A DNA stretch of 62,835 nucleotides, from NCBI GenBank assembly GCA_037447655.1, contig JBBHKE010003385.1, positions 1 through 62,835 on the forward strand. Direction: 5' to 3'. Below the pieces are notes generated by a model. The model was not told where the DNA came from. It made no database searches and saw nothing but the letters and a program-made list of their open reading frames with translations. The stretch's first letter is position 1. Each line of letters opens with the position of its first letter. A program made the translations under genes and the position numbers. The DNA is from Zygnema cylindricum (lineage: Eukaryota > Streptophyta > Zygnematophyceae > Zygnematales > Zygnemataceae). Positions 1 to 12,700 of this stretch are shown one piece after another.

Positions 1-1164
1 CTTAAGACCCATATTGTATTGGTCTCAAGATGAAAAAAAATAGTAACATGGGTGAGTTGCACATCAATCGATAGAGAATTAAACGTCATGTCTAAATTTT
101 GAAAAGTATTCGGACAGTTTTTTTTTTTTTCTGTGAGTTGTGAGGTATTTTTTATTTTAACCGTCAGATTCAGACGATTGGACGGTCACTGATCAAAGTA
201 GCAATCTAAGAAGATCACATGAAAAGCCCATAACATAACTCATCCTACGCCGTGTCAGTTCGCTGAGAAATTTCGTCCAGCGGCGTGCGCTGTACTATGA
301 TCATACGTCATATTCGTACGTTCGTACAAGAGTGTGCACAAACGCACCCACATACAATATGCCTACTCTACGTGAGTTTTTTGCCAAGTTTTGTGCGCCA
401 ACCATAGTTGTTGAAAACGCATCTTACGCACGATTCAAACGCTCGTACAATACGTAGAAACTGGAGAGGTCGATTTAAAAAAATCGTAAAAATCGTTAAT
501 GTATTTTTGTCCGTAAAAATCCTTACATGTTAAAAAAAAAAAATTGAAACATATGCCGCAGTTTATACGCTTTCCGTTAAATGAGCGGTGGAAATTTTTA
601 TTCATTTAAATACCTATTACACCTTCCTGAAACATCAATTCGTTTACATTAGCTGGTTACAGATGACATTCGTAGCACCTAGTGATTGTATGTGTTGACC
701 CAGGTTCAATCCCTCATCATCTCATACATCTATTTATCCGAAAAATATTGTCTAACTGTCCCAGACAGGCACCCATGGCGTCCGTCCACATTTTGAACAT
801 ACGGCGCGCAAATAGTGTGACGCCGCAACGTCTCTTTTTGAAATTGTCCAAAGTTATACGATAAATTTGCGTACATATCCGTGCATATTCTGTTCAGTTT
901 ACAGATAAGAAAGTACCGATACGTGCATCGTATCTTTTCGTAAACTTTTGTACAATTTTCGTACAAAACCGTACAGTTACCGTAATTTGTTTATAGGTTT
1001 TTCGTAAAATGTCTGTTTCAGTTTACAGTAGACGTTTTTTTTGCGATTTTTTCAAAAGTCACGTACAATACGTAGAAAATGGAAAAAATGAAAAAATCAC
1101 GCGATTTGAACAACTAGGGCGCCTACCAAAGGCCTACCATAAAAACGCCTACTTTTGAACTATG
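1..1164. mobile_element. CATAGTTC-terminal DNA element, left end outside window, interrupted
   Basis: This is a non-autonomous DNA transposon copy in opposite orientation to the complete copy at 2209-2849. Position 1 corresponds, reverse-complemented, to about 2780 of that copy, so roughly 70 bases lie off the left edge. Its right terminus reads CCTACTTTTGAACTATG and ends at 1164. It is split by another element at 403-1118. No protein-coding capacity is seen. Assignment to a hAT-like group rests on the 8-bp target duplications of its relatives. Confidence 0.7.
403..1118. mobile_element. hAT-like MITE, CATAGTTGTT termini, nested insertion
   Basis: The element starts CATAGTTGTT and ends GAACAACTAGG. 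It is flanked by an 8-base duplication with one mismatch, GCGCCAAC at 395-402 and GCGCCTAC at 1119-1126. The uninterrupted target can be read in the sister element near 2240-2255. A second copy lies at 49145-50225. Inside, around 645-720, there is a tRNA-like stretch with a B-box-like GGTTCAATCCC at 703. The 8-bp duplication suggests hAT or a related superfamily; no transposase is present. Confidence 0.7.
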
Positions 1165-2208
1165 ATTTGAACAATATTTAGATATGTGAACAGAGAGTAC
1201 TAAAGTACATCTGATGTACTAATATATTCCGTTAAGTACGAATAACGGTGAAGCTACATCAAAAAATTCTGTAATTGTACGACCAATATTACAGGATGCT
1301 ATATTTGAACGATGTTTTATCGCGCAAAGTCTGTAATACACGTGTTCAAATTGAATGGTATCACTTAAGTTAAGATCGGATATTGAAAATCGTTAATGAT
1401 TTTCACAAAACCAATTTTTAGCTTAAAAGATCCATTTGCGTACCTTGTACGTGCGTACCACGCCATCGTGTTTGCAGACACCTTGTCAAATTAGTAGTGT
1501 TGTGTATCGGTAAGGATTTTCCGATAACCGATATGGACCTTTTATCAGGTACCCGATAATCGATATATAGGCACGATATATCGCCATCGGTGTTATCGCC
1601 GATAATAACCGATATTTATCAGTTATTATCGGCGATAGCACCGATATCGATAACTATCGGCGATAACTGGACGGACCGTACTGATTAATATGGTGGTTGT
1701 AAATGGCGGCAGTCTGACAGATGTGTTCAGTCCATAGATGTCCCGTGCGCATATTACGCACGGTATAAACTAACGAATTCTACGTACGGTACGCATCTAA
1801 CGATGATGAAAGGTAATTAAAACGCGTACCTTACTTCGTACCCGTACAATATTTTTACAATTACGTACAGTATCCGTGTCTACAAAGCTATTTTACGGGA
1901 TTCTTTAGGGTTTCCAAGGTACATCGCCGTACGTTCATTTTATATTTCAGTACGGCCGACGTAGATATTTCGTACTATTGGGCTTTTTAGGGTACACTTT
2001 CATACAATTTATGATAAATTTTCGTACTTTTTCTGATTTTTAAGGATTTTCTAAGATTACGCTTTCTGTACGCCTTTGTACATGGCTGTACAGCAAAATC
2101 TAAACGAATTTTAAGAAAAGTATGAAAAAGACGAATATTACGTAGTTTTCGTAAAAAAGTTAAAACCGTACGAATTGGACATCGCGGTTCAGTCTGCTCC
2201 GTTCGTCT
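1165..2208. other. unassigned AT-rich spacer with CGATAT palindromic patch
   Basis: No gene is recognised. A patch at about 1505-1680 is densely self-complementary, built from units such as CCGATAACCGATA and TATCGGCGATA, and could form cruciforms. The remainder carries many GTACG and CGTAC motifs like other intergenic parts of the window. The only reading frames are short and show no family resemblance. Confidence 0.5.
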
Positions 2209-2849
2209 CATAGTTAAAAAGTAGGCGTTTTTATGGTAGGCCTTTGGTAGGCGCACAAAACTTGGCACTAAACTCGCGTAGAGTAGGCATATTGTATGGG
2301 TGTGAGTTGCGGACACTCTTGTACGATCGTACGAATATGACGTATGATCATAGTACAACGCACGCCACCTGACGAAATTTTTTAGCGAACTGACGCGGCG
2401 TAAGATGACATTCCGCCAGAAAAAAACCTCGCAAAAAAAAAAAAAAAACGCGGACGGGCAACCTGGTTGGTCAATTTGAGGCTTTATTTAGTGTGGCCTT
2501 CAAAATTGCAGACGCTAATATGACAAATTGTCCTATCGTAAGTTGTGTTATGGGCTTTTCATGTGATCTTCTTAAGATCGCAACTTTGATCAGCGACCGT
2601 CCGATCGTCTAAATCTGACGGTTGAAATAAAAAACACCTCAAAATTCACAGAAAAAATATTTTTTATCCGATTTTTTTTCAAAATTTAGACATGCCGTTT
2701 AATTCTTTATCGATCGATGTGCAACTCAACCCTCTTAACCTTTATTTTCATTTTTCGACCAATACAATATGGGTCTTAAGGGCATATTGTATGTTTTGCA
2801 TACAATAGGCATACTGTATGGGCCTACTTTCACCTACTTTTGAACTATG
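2209..2849. mobile_element. complete CATAGTT-terminal DNA element with perfect 8-bp TSD
   Basis: The element begins CATAGTTAAAAAGTAGG and ends CCTACTTTTGAACTATG. It is bracketed by a perfect 8-base direct repeat GTTCGTCT at 2201-2208 and 2850-2857. At 641 bases it is non-autonomous. Related copies are 1-1164 (inverted), 55260-55758 and 55901-56356. The 8-bp duplication and short inverted ends fit a hAT-like element; this is inference because no transposase is seen. Confidence 0.8.
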
Positions 2850-2857
2850 GTTCGTCT

Positions 2858-3450
2858 GTTCGTTTTCTTTTTTTTTAAGTTTGATTCTCGAATTTTACAA
2901 TGTATTTTATTTTTTTTGTTTCGGTAGTATAGTTTTAGAACTATAAAGTATTATTTTAAATTTGTCTACGTTTACGTGCTGCGCTGTCCGTAATAATTAA
3001 CAGTTAAATAAATACGGAACAGATTGTTATACGTTGCATGCCACGCTATATATTGTATATATTGTAAAACAGTATATTATAAATTACTATAATATACGTA
3101 CTATATATTTTGTAAGTTATCGCCGATATGGAATTTGTTGGTCTCTGACAAATACATCGGTTCCTCCGACCGTTCGACAGAGGTCGCAAACGGTCAACCG
3201 AAACCGTGACCGACCGTTAACCGACCGCCGACCGTTAACCGACCGCCCGCGCCGGATCCGGAACGGATTCGGTTGCCAAATTTTGGGGGTCGGGCGGTTA
3301 CGGTCGGTTGACTCAACAGGAAAAGAAAAAACCGTCAGTTACGGTCGGTCAAACAAAAAACCAAAAAAAATGAAAATTTTGTACTTTTTTTTTCCAACAT
3401 TATTGTTCTTTGTACTTTTGGTATCGTGGAAGTACGTGGCATCATGATTA
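2858..3450. other. spacer with CCGACCGTTAAC-rich patch
   Basis: No gene is recognised. At 3160-3330 the sequence is rich in CCGACCG, GACCGTTAAC and CGGTCGG units that are mutually complementary. A related patch lies at 3900-4080. It looks like degenerate repeat DNA. Confidence 0.4.
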
Positions 3451-3790
3451 GCGTCGCAAATCTGACACGGTACTGTAGTAAGCTATTTATTTCGCAAATC
3501 AAAGAGAACGCGACAAAGCGTCGCAAATCTGACACGATAGAACACTATTCATTTCGAAAATCTTAGGGAAAGCGACAAAGCGTCTCAAATCTGAGACGGT
3601 AGTACAATATTCATTTCGCAAATCTTAGGCAACGCGACAAAGCGTCGCAAATCTGACACAGTAGTACACTATTCATTTCGCAAATCTTAGCTATTCATTT
3701 CGCAAATCTTAGGGAACGCGACAAAGCGTCGCAAATCTGACACGGTAGTAACACTATTCATTTCGCAAATCTTAAGGAACGCGACAAATC
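3451..3790. repeat. minisatellite, unit about 62-67 bp, about five copies
   Basis: Tandem units contain GCGTCGCAAATCTGACACGG followed by CTATTCATTTCGCAAATCTTAGG and GAACGCGACAAA. Unit starts are near 3451, 3518, 3580, 3642 and 3726. The longer fourth interval carries an internal duplication of the ATTTCGCAAATCTTAG part. No coding role is evident. Confidence 0.8.
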
Positions 3791-5799
3791 GTAATTATTG
3801 GCTTATTCCGTCGTACATTGATTAATTTTGTACTTTTTCGGTTACGGGCGGGCACGGTTAGTCACGAAAAATCAAGATTCGGTTAAATTTTTTTTTCGTA
3901 AACGACGGTCGGTTAACGGTTAACAATTTTGGAGCGTGACAAAACTCGGTCGGGCGTCGGTTACTCAGATTTTGAAAAAAAAAAAACGGTCGGTTTCGGG
4001 TATGATTTTTTTTGACTTTTGCGACCTCTGCCGTTCGATCACCGAATACTATCGGTATCGGTGTTATCGCGATAGCTTTTTTACCGATACACAACACTAC
4101 AAATTAGTAAATTACAGATCATTTTTTTAGGGTTACTGTCTTTTGACTTTTTTCGCGTGACAAATGACCGTTGCCAAAAATAGCGTGACGAAAGTGCGTT
4201 ACGAATACGTTCAATCGCTGAAAATTGTAATCCTTAAGGCCACTTGTCAAAAACTGAATGGTTTAACCGATGGCGTATCTGATTCTGTGTGAAGCAGATT
4301 ATCAACGGTCGAAGTCTACGCCCATAACCCTGGAGAATCGAATCAGTCAAAAATGTTTTTTGACAAAGAAAAAATAGGGTAAGGCACTTTACGAACCAGT
4401 ACGGCCGTCAGTAAACACCCCAATTTTTCGTCAATGGAACTTACACCCTTAGTACAGTGTGAGGAAACTGTTTAAACGGTCATTTGTACGATCGAAAGTC
4501 ATAATGATAAAGCTCGACGGCAAAAAACGCCCAAGCCTACGTGGCGGTTCGGATGTGGTTTGGCGGAGTCTGGATCATTTCCCGCGCGTCACAAAATTGT
4601 CTGCCGAGCTACTCCAATGAGGCGTCAGTATTTCTATGCGCGTCATGTCGAACTCGATTCCGTTGTCTTGGAGGCTCCGGTACTGTAGCCGCCGTTCGGA
4701 AAGGTCGGTCTCAACTGGGCGACCTAAAAAATCAAATTTTCCGTACACAATTCAAAACATCCGTGTGGTCCTAAATCTGTCATGTACGGCGAGAAGTCAA
4801 AAGATTTCATACGACGTCGAATGGTGTCCTTTTGTTTTGGAAGTACAGTACTCTCGTCCTCCCATGTTATTTTGTCACTAAATGTCTATGCTGACACTCC
4901 TTTATGCATTTTCCGCCACGTGGCGTGTTGCGGTCGTCGCTTTTGCGACTTTCAAGGGATGGGGTGTCATTTGTACGGAATTTTCCCATCGGATAATATT
5001 TGAATATTCTCTGCTCTCGTTATTTATTCTTTAAGGAAAGCGAAACAAAAAACGTTTAATCGTAACAAAAAAACGCTTTACATTTCCCGAGGGACGCTTG
5101 CCTTTAAGCGTCCGACAGCGCAACAAACATTCAAATATGACCTGCCGGAAATTTTCGCTGAAATTCTTGGTCCTAAGGTTCATTTGGCTGTACAGAATTG
5201 CGAATCTAAGTGACGCAAGTGAAGACAAAATGCTCGCGCAAAGCTTGTACAATATAACCAATAAAATCGGTCTTGGATCTCTTTTTGAAGGCGACAATTA
5301 ACTATTTTATGTACAGAAGCGTACGAATTTTAATGCGTAAAAAAATGTTGGAACCGTAAAAAACTATTTCCTGAAAAGTACACTAAATAGTTTTGAGAAA
5401 AGGTCAATTTAAAAAAAAAATTCAAAACAAGTGGTTTAAATGGCCAAAAATTTCTGGCGTCAGCCGTCAGTAAATGCGGCTCAAGAAGAAATAAACGGTT
5501 TCGGTTACATTTCACTGGACAGGTGGATTCGTACAGAAGGTACAGCGCATTAGTTTGTACATGTTTCTGTTATTTTTTCTTTTCTCTTCGATGTAATTTT
5601 TCGTGTACTTAAGGTGGACTTCCATTAGGCGTTGCACTAATTGTACGGATACGTTTACTGAAGGGCGTGCCTTCCCATTTGGTCGCGTGAATAAACCACT
5701 TTTTATTTGCGTGGCTCATTCTGGTTGGTACCACGTAGGTTAATATTCGATGCTTAAAATCTTGAAAGAATCTTCGAATGCAAAGTCTGAACGCAATAT
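3791..5799. other. intergenic, no gene recognised
   Basis: Several open frames of 60-90 codons exist, for example in the GC-richer stretch 4541-5003, but none shows a recognisable motif, a repeated paralogue in the window or a convincing start. I see scattered GTACGG motifs and homopolymers only. Confidence 0.4.
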
Positions 5800-5925
5800 C
5801 TGTACCAGCGGTGGTAACATCTGTACCAGCAGAGGTAATATCTGTACCAGCGGAGGTAATATCTGTACCAGTGGAGGTAATATCTGTACCAGCGGAGGTA
5901 ATATCTGTACCTCCGGAGGTAGTTA
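5800..5925. repeat. 21-bp minisatellite, six copies
   Basis: The unit CTGTACCAGCGGAGGTAATAT is repeated six times with a few substitutions. Because the period is a multiple of three and the unit lacks stops in some frames, open frames exist on both strands across it. That explains the spurious short reading frames there. Confidence 0.9.
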
Positions 5926-6003
5926 ATGACTCGTACGGAGGGCATTATAATGTACTATCCAAAATTGTTTAATTTATGTTTCACTACAGCACACAGTACA
6001 GTA

Positions 6004-6202
6004 CACCGTGAATCGTTATTAGCGTTGAGAAATTATTAGTGTAAATAAAAAATTAGCGTCATTCATTCTAATTTAGCGCTAGGAGACGTGGCAGATTATG
6101 GTCCACGTTCTTAAATAGTGTAGTTTATTTTATTTAAGGTATTAATGTCAAAATTTTGGGGTGCCGATATAGAGTTCATAACGCTAATAACGATTCGCGG
6201 TG
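6004..6202. mobile_element. MITE, CACCGTGAATCG termini, TA target duplication
   Basis: The element is bounded by CACCGTGAATCGTTATTAGC on the left and GCTAATAACGATTCGCGGTG on the right, with TA directly outside each end. Internal text, including TAGGAGACGTGGCAGATTATG, recurs inverted inside the larger element at 58515-58926. The TA duplication fits a Tc1/mariner-like origin. Confidence 0.7.
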
Positions 6203-6502
6203 TACTGTTGTTTCTGATGTGTACTAAAAGTAGCTTATTCGTACTTAACGGAATATATTTGTACTGCATGTGTACTTTATATGTACTCCCTGTTCACATA
6301 GATAAATATTGTTCAAATGACAAGAACTTTATTTTTTCGCTTTGTTCAGTTCGTCAAAAAATAGTTGGCACTTTGCTGAAATAACCGGGCAGGAGGAAAT
6401 GTTTTTGAACCGCCAACTGCGGTTCAAATACTGTAATTGTTACGGTACCGTACAGTACGGCAGATATACTAATTTTGTCTCTCTGGACCTTTACGGTTAA
6501 TC

Positions 6503-6510
6503 TATAAATA
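6503..6510 (+). promoter_or_regulatory. TATA-like box upstream of gene A
   Basis: TATAAATA lies 258 bases before the predicted start codon. It is conserved at 22193-22200 upstream of gene B, where homology between the two upstream regions resumes exactly here after a transposon-filled gap. The distance implies a 5' leader of about 230 bases, which is unverified. Confidence 0.4.
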
Positions 6511-6767
6511 CATGTATAAAACGACAAAAAGGCAAATTTGTGCACACGGAGAGACCATGTGAAACGACAAAATGAACTTGCGTATTTTCAAGCCACGTGG
6601 ACAATTCGAAGGAAGTCCTGCGCTTACGACAACGAAAAAACGACCTGCATATTCTCAAGCCACGTGGACCATTGTCAGGAACTGCAGTAGTCCCGTGTGG
6701 ATAATACCTCCCCTTCACGAAAGCTTACATTTGAGCCGTCGAGCATTTTTTTTTCAAGTCTACTGCA

Positions 6768-9700
6768 ATGATTGCCATGCGATGGTTGCAAATCACTCTA
6801 TTTTTCGCCCTTTTATACAAAATTTCAGCTGCAGGTGAGTGAAGATGGCGGCTTTTTTGGCTAAAATATTTCACTGCTTTGATTTTTCTTTTAATCTTTG
6901 ACCCCGCTTTATTTATTTCGCGTTTTCTGATTCAGTCAAAAATGCTGTTTTTTTTTTTGGTTCACGTAACATTCCCTTTTTTTTTCATCGGCGTGCTCCT
7001 TCCTTTTTATCTGAAAGGGAAACTGTTGTTTTTTCTTTTGCATAATCATCAATATCCGTACAATCTGCTGTACGGTCGTATGTCCGCCAGTTCCAAGTAA
7101 GGACTGCTTCCTTTTCATTTTTTATTTATTTTGTTTCTTTTTTATTTATTCTCATAATTGCAATATTGCATTGTACAAACACAATGTAGAATGTGAATGT
7201 GAATGTGCAATGTGCAATACTCAAATGTCCAATGTCCAATTTCCAATGTGCAATGCACAGCGCGAAAAGATGTTCCGCTTTTCAAAGTCCTACATGGAAA
7301 TGACGATTTTTCGTTGGGACAATGTTGAATGTCGGTGCGATGTTGTAACGCTGTTTTCATTTCCAAGTGCCTTGTCTATCCAAATTCAAAGTCGCACTTT
7401 TCCAATGAACAACGTTTGATCATTTGATGCATTTTTTTATAGCCCTCTTTGTTTGAATCTTTTCTTTGCAGTTTTCCTTCCTGCAATGTTTGATATTTAG
7501 GTTGGAGGTTGACAATTTTGCAATAGTAATACCCTTATTCTACATTGTAGTATATGGCGTTGATTGTCTATGTTGCATTTCTATGCGATGTGCAATGTGC
7601 TCTCCAATGTCCAATTTCCAATTTGCAATGCTCAAATGTCCAATGTGCGATACACACCATGCAATGCACAGCGTGAGAAGATGTTCTGCTTTACAAAGTC
7701 CTACATGGAAATGGCGATTGTAAATTTATACAATGTTGAATGTCAGTGCGATGTTGTAACGCTGTTCACATTTCCAAGTTCCCTGTCTATCCAAATTCAA
7801 AGTCGCACTTTTCCAATGTACAATGTTTGATCATTTGGTGCATTTTTTAACAGCCCTCTTTGTTTGAATCTTTTCATTGCCGTTTTCCTTCTGGCAATGT
7901 TTGATATTTAGGTTGGAGGTTGACAATTTTGCATTAGTTATGCGCTGATTCTATATTTCTGCATTGTAGTATATGACGCTGAATGTTTATGTTGCATTTC
8001 TATGCTACATAGAATGTACATGTTTGCTATTTCACGTTGTAATTTTACAACTTACTTTGGTTAATGCGGCCTGGGCATTGTGAAATATTTTTATCTACTG
8101 TTCATTTTCATATATCTATGCTTCATACTATATGGTTAAACTTTTGGGCGGTGGATCAGTTTCATAAGATAAAAATGGAAAGCATGTAATGCATAATGCT
8201 TAAAAAGTCCATGATCGAAACATGTCCAACATTAATGTTATTTCAAACGAAAGTTGGTGAACTACCTTTGCGCAAAGCATAAGGTAAAAACACAAATTAT
8301 TCGAAGCAAGGTTTCAGATAATTATGTTCATACTCTATTTGCTTTCCGAAAAATGTGCATTAACACTAAAATACCAAAACTCATGCAATTTTGCATGATA
8401 AACGGCAACTATATTTCCCTTCATTCATCGCTTGCCTTTACAATGCTTTTGATTTTTATGTGCTAACCGAAAAAGGTTTATTTTTTATTGTTCACTTGAT
8501 TGTTTGTCACTACCATTCTGATCTTCTGGAAGCTGTTTCTTCTCATCAGAATTGAAACAACATTTTATTGACAAGTTCAAAAACTGAATTTGTAGTCACT
8601 TAAAGAATATGTATATTTGAAAAGCCTTCTCTTATGATCCATGATACCGTGATTGCTGCCAGCGTAAAAAGAATAACCAGCATGATGTTTGATCTGATGT
8701 TTTGAATTCTAATTGAAGTACATGTGACCTGGACACTCCAATTTCTTACGGAATTAGTGTCACTAACGGAAAATTTTACTATCATTGATGCTATTTCAGT
8801 GCTAAAGTAGTGCTGTCAACACTTGAAGCACATCACGGTGTTTGCTTTGATGTTCTTGATGGAAATTTCAGTCAATATTGACATGGTATTGTACTCTCTT
8901 TTCCGTTGATTTGCAGCATGTCTAGTAAAACCCAACAGCACCGATGTTCCTGGTTATTATGTATTTTACGCGTGGTATTTGACACCGACCCCAGCAAAAA
9001 TTGGTGGGTCAATTGATTGGGAGGAGGAGAATGCGGCAGTTGCGATTTGCGCCAAACTTTGCAACAATACTGAATTTGGGTTCTATCTTCGATCGTTTCC
9101 TATTTTTGCTGGCGGCTTAACATGTTTCTGCCTTACAAGCGCCCCGGATTACTCAGTGGCATACAAACAAGGCAATGCGAGGATGTTCAGCAAAATATGT
9201 CCTAAATATGCAGGTATTGACATAAGGAGAGAGTTATGTGGGCTTTTAAAACATAAAGGCATTCTAGTGAAAGACCAGTATTAAAATGTACAGTGATAAA
9301 TCTGACGCTAGAGATTAGTTACTAAGAAAGAATTAGTGGGCATTTGTCCTGTATATGGTCTTTTAATTTTGAAGCTTGCTCTTTCAATCTAGTTTTTGAT
9401 TTACAATCTGGTTCTTCCGTTGGTAAATTAGGGTAGTATTTTATTTTCAGCAGGAAGGAAAATAGGGATGGAATGCAAGGGAAAGCGGCATTGAGATGTA
9501 GGAATCGTATAAGAGAGAGGGAGAAAGTGAGAGGGAGAAGGAGAGGAAAAGGAGTGGAGGAGAGTGGTAGGGGGGGAAGCTGCAGACTTGGGGAGAGGAA
9601 AAGCTGGGAGCGGGGGAGGGAGAAGGGGAGAGGGAGAGGGTATTTTGAATTTGTTTTTAAATTGTTGTATACTTTCTATATTCAAACTTGATTTGCTTTT

Positions 9701-12700
9701 GTGATGGGTATATTAAATGGTTGTAACTTTGTATGCGTAAAAAAAACTGATGTACTTTTGTGATGGGTATATTTTGGGTTTTGAAATTGCAGTTCCGCCA
9801 GCCAAAGGTGCGTTTTGCGGGAAAGACGTAAACAGTCAGAAACATTTTCAGTTCAAATGCCCTCTGTGGTTTGGAAATTGATGAAATTTGCAAGAAAGAG
9901 TTGTTTTTTAGTCGTCAAACAATTGTTTGTACTTTTTTCATTTTTGGCATAACAGAGCACAAGAATGATGACTTTCAGTTATCACTAAATGTATTTCTTA
10001 AAGTAAATATATCTGTCCTCAAAAATTCCTCTGTAACGTGATTATTTTGGTTTCAAATACTAATGGGTTGTTAAACTGGTGTTCTCACTTGTTTTTTTTT
10101 TTTTCATCTTTTTGGTTGTTCCGTAAATGATTTTGGAATTCCAGTACCTCCTCCAACACGTGAGTCGCAATTCTTCACCCTGTAGAAAAAGGAAAAATGT
10201 GGATAATAATCATAATATTCTATGTTACGAGTTGGTTGGTTCATTTTAGTTTGGACTTTTTTTGTTTTTCCTGTTCTTTACAAAAACACCTGGCTCAACA
10301 TTACCCATCTGACTAATTTTCTGTTTCGTATAATAAATGATTGTTAGACTTGATAGAAAAAAAAACATATAAAATAGAGATGAATTGTTGTGCCCCTTTT
10401 TTTCAATTTTTTCAGGTTTATTGTTAGATTTTCATTTTTCTGTTTGCATAACTCTAAAAGTGTCTTAAACGGTAAATGTTAGTGCGGCTAGGAAAGACTA
10501 CAATTTCAATTTCTTGTCAAGACAATTTCATCAATACAGTTGACAATAATTTAAAAAAATAAGTAGTCAATTGGGAATTTTACCATCAATAATGCTCTCT
10601 AAGAGTAAAGAAAAAGAATTGAGACAATTAATTACTGACCCTTGGAAGTCTGGGGATTTTGATGTCCAGGTCCACCTCCACCGGCCAAACCTTCCGGTTA
10701 GTAATTTTGCGATTATGCTTACCGATGAAAAGAAAAAATAGAAAAAATCTTCTATGCTTTTCCACTGTAATCATAATGTGTTTACATCTGTGTTGTCTTA
10801 AATTGTAACGTGAAAATTTGGGGTTAGACTTAAACAATCAAACTCTATATAAACCATGAAGCTTTATATTGGCGCAAATTTGAGCATCAATTTCATTGCA
10901 TCATTATTGCATCATCCGAAACTTATCATCATAATATGTCAAAAACAATTATGTTTTCTTTCATAGGCTAATGTTGGTATTAAAATGATTCATTTTTTTA
11001 TTCGGATACAAGTCAAGCACCCCATCATTGTAACCTTTTTTTTTTAACTTTTTCAGGTTGTCCACTTGCATTTAACAGCTCAAATCCGAGCGGATACTTC
11101 TATTATGAAAAGGGTTCGAGAGACAATAGGGTAGTCCTTAACATCACAGACGTGGTTGATGCTTGGCCCGTGGGAGCGATTGTTTGTGAAAAAGTTTGCA
11201 AAGCATACCCGGAAGGATTTGTTATTTCTGTCAACAAATATGTATTCAACAAAGACTGTTATTGTGTGAAATCACCTATAAATTACGACCTCTTTGAGAA
11301 ATACGGCATTGAAACCTATAGCTACTTCTATACTAAATCTTGTCCCGTGAAATCAGGTATGTAGACAATGACGCTACACCAAATTAATTTCTTTTCATGT
11401 TTCTTTTAGAATTTTGTGGGGATGAAGATGCAGTGGACATGTGTCTTGCGGAAAAGTAAACCCTAAAACCCTTGTTCTCTTCCAGGCACTCTGGTAAAAG
11501 ACTAGTCGGTTGTTTTTCATTTCTTTCCGGATACTTCAATGTCCACTGATGTTTACTTTGGGACATCACTTTCCCTCCCAGTTATGTTTGTATTCTCTGG
11601 GAAGCTAATAGTACGTTGTCGTTTTTTTATTATTAATAGTCATTGGTTTTTTTGATTTATGAATTATATTTATGTCTCGGTCAGCTGTAATATTTCTAGG
11701 GTTTTACGGAAAGGAATTGCTGAAATTGAATCTTGTTTTGTGCATCATATGTGATTTTTACCATGTTTCTTTTCTGTGACTTAAAAGTTAGAACACTGAG
11801 TATGGGTGTATATTTTATCTTCTTCTAATTATAGTAGCGAAAAACATAGGAAAGTGATAGGCTAGAACTCGACAATTTTGGGTTGGGTTTCAATGGAGGC
11901 ACCGCCCTCCTACCTCTTTCGAAAAATGGTAAGCTGGTATTATTGGTATGAAATCAAAAAGTCTATATTCTTGTGAAAATTGATAAGCGAGTAAAAAAAC
12001 CACAATACACGTGAAGTTCCTTTTTGCTTTCTTTACCAATTACGCGATTTTGTGAAGAAATATTTCCTCTATGTGAAGTTTTTATTTAAGGATAGTAGTA
12101 AATGTCATAGGTATCCCCATATTTTTATTTTTATTTTTCTAAGTAACCTTTTTAAGTGACTTCTCGAGTTTCAACCTGTCGTATGCACCTTTTCCATTTT
12201 CAAAGGGTTGAGGTGTCGGATTTAAGACACTTAGTATAGGTGTATCTTCCTGGCTCTTCTATTGATATTTGTGAAAAACATACAAAAACAGTAACAAAAA
12301 AGGTGAGTTATGTTAATTAATATAAAATCGTAGATAATATTTGTTGGGAACATTTAATGACTTTTTTTTTGTAGCTAAGCTAGTAATAAACGTCATCAGA
12401 ATGAGCCGTGTTTGTCTTTTTGATTCTGACTCGTTTATCCTTTCACATTTGAGAGTTAGAATACCTAAAAAACCCTAAAAAACCCTATTTTTCAAGATCA
12501 TTTGTTGCTAATTAAAGACCATAGGAAAGAATAAGTTGTGGTACAAATGATTTTTTTTTTTTACAATTTGACTTTGTATTGACGTTCTCGATTTGAATCA
12601 AGATGCTTTGCGATGTTTCCATTTTAACTCACTTTATGCATTTATTCTTTGATGTGTTTGGTTTATGGTTTTCAGTATCAGCCCCACCGCCGAGGAAATT

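Noticed and set aside
1-2849. One large transposon with about 400-bp inverted ends
   Set aside because: The two arms are separate inverted copies of the same small element: the right copy has its own perfect 8-bp target duplication at 2201-2208 and 2850-2857.
5754-5972. Open frames on both strands across the 21-bp minisatellite (VISVPAE and YYLRWYR heptads)
   Set aside because: They are by-products of a stop-free repeat with a period divisible by three; there are no splice sites, paralogue or start context.
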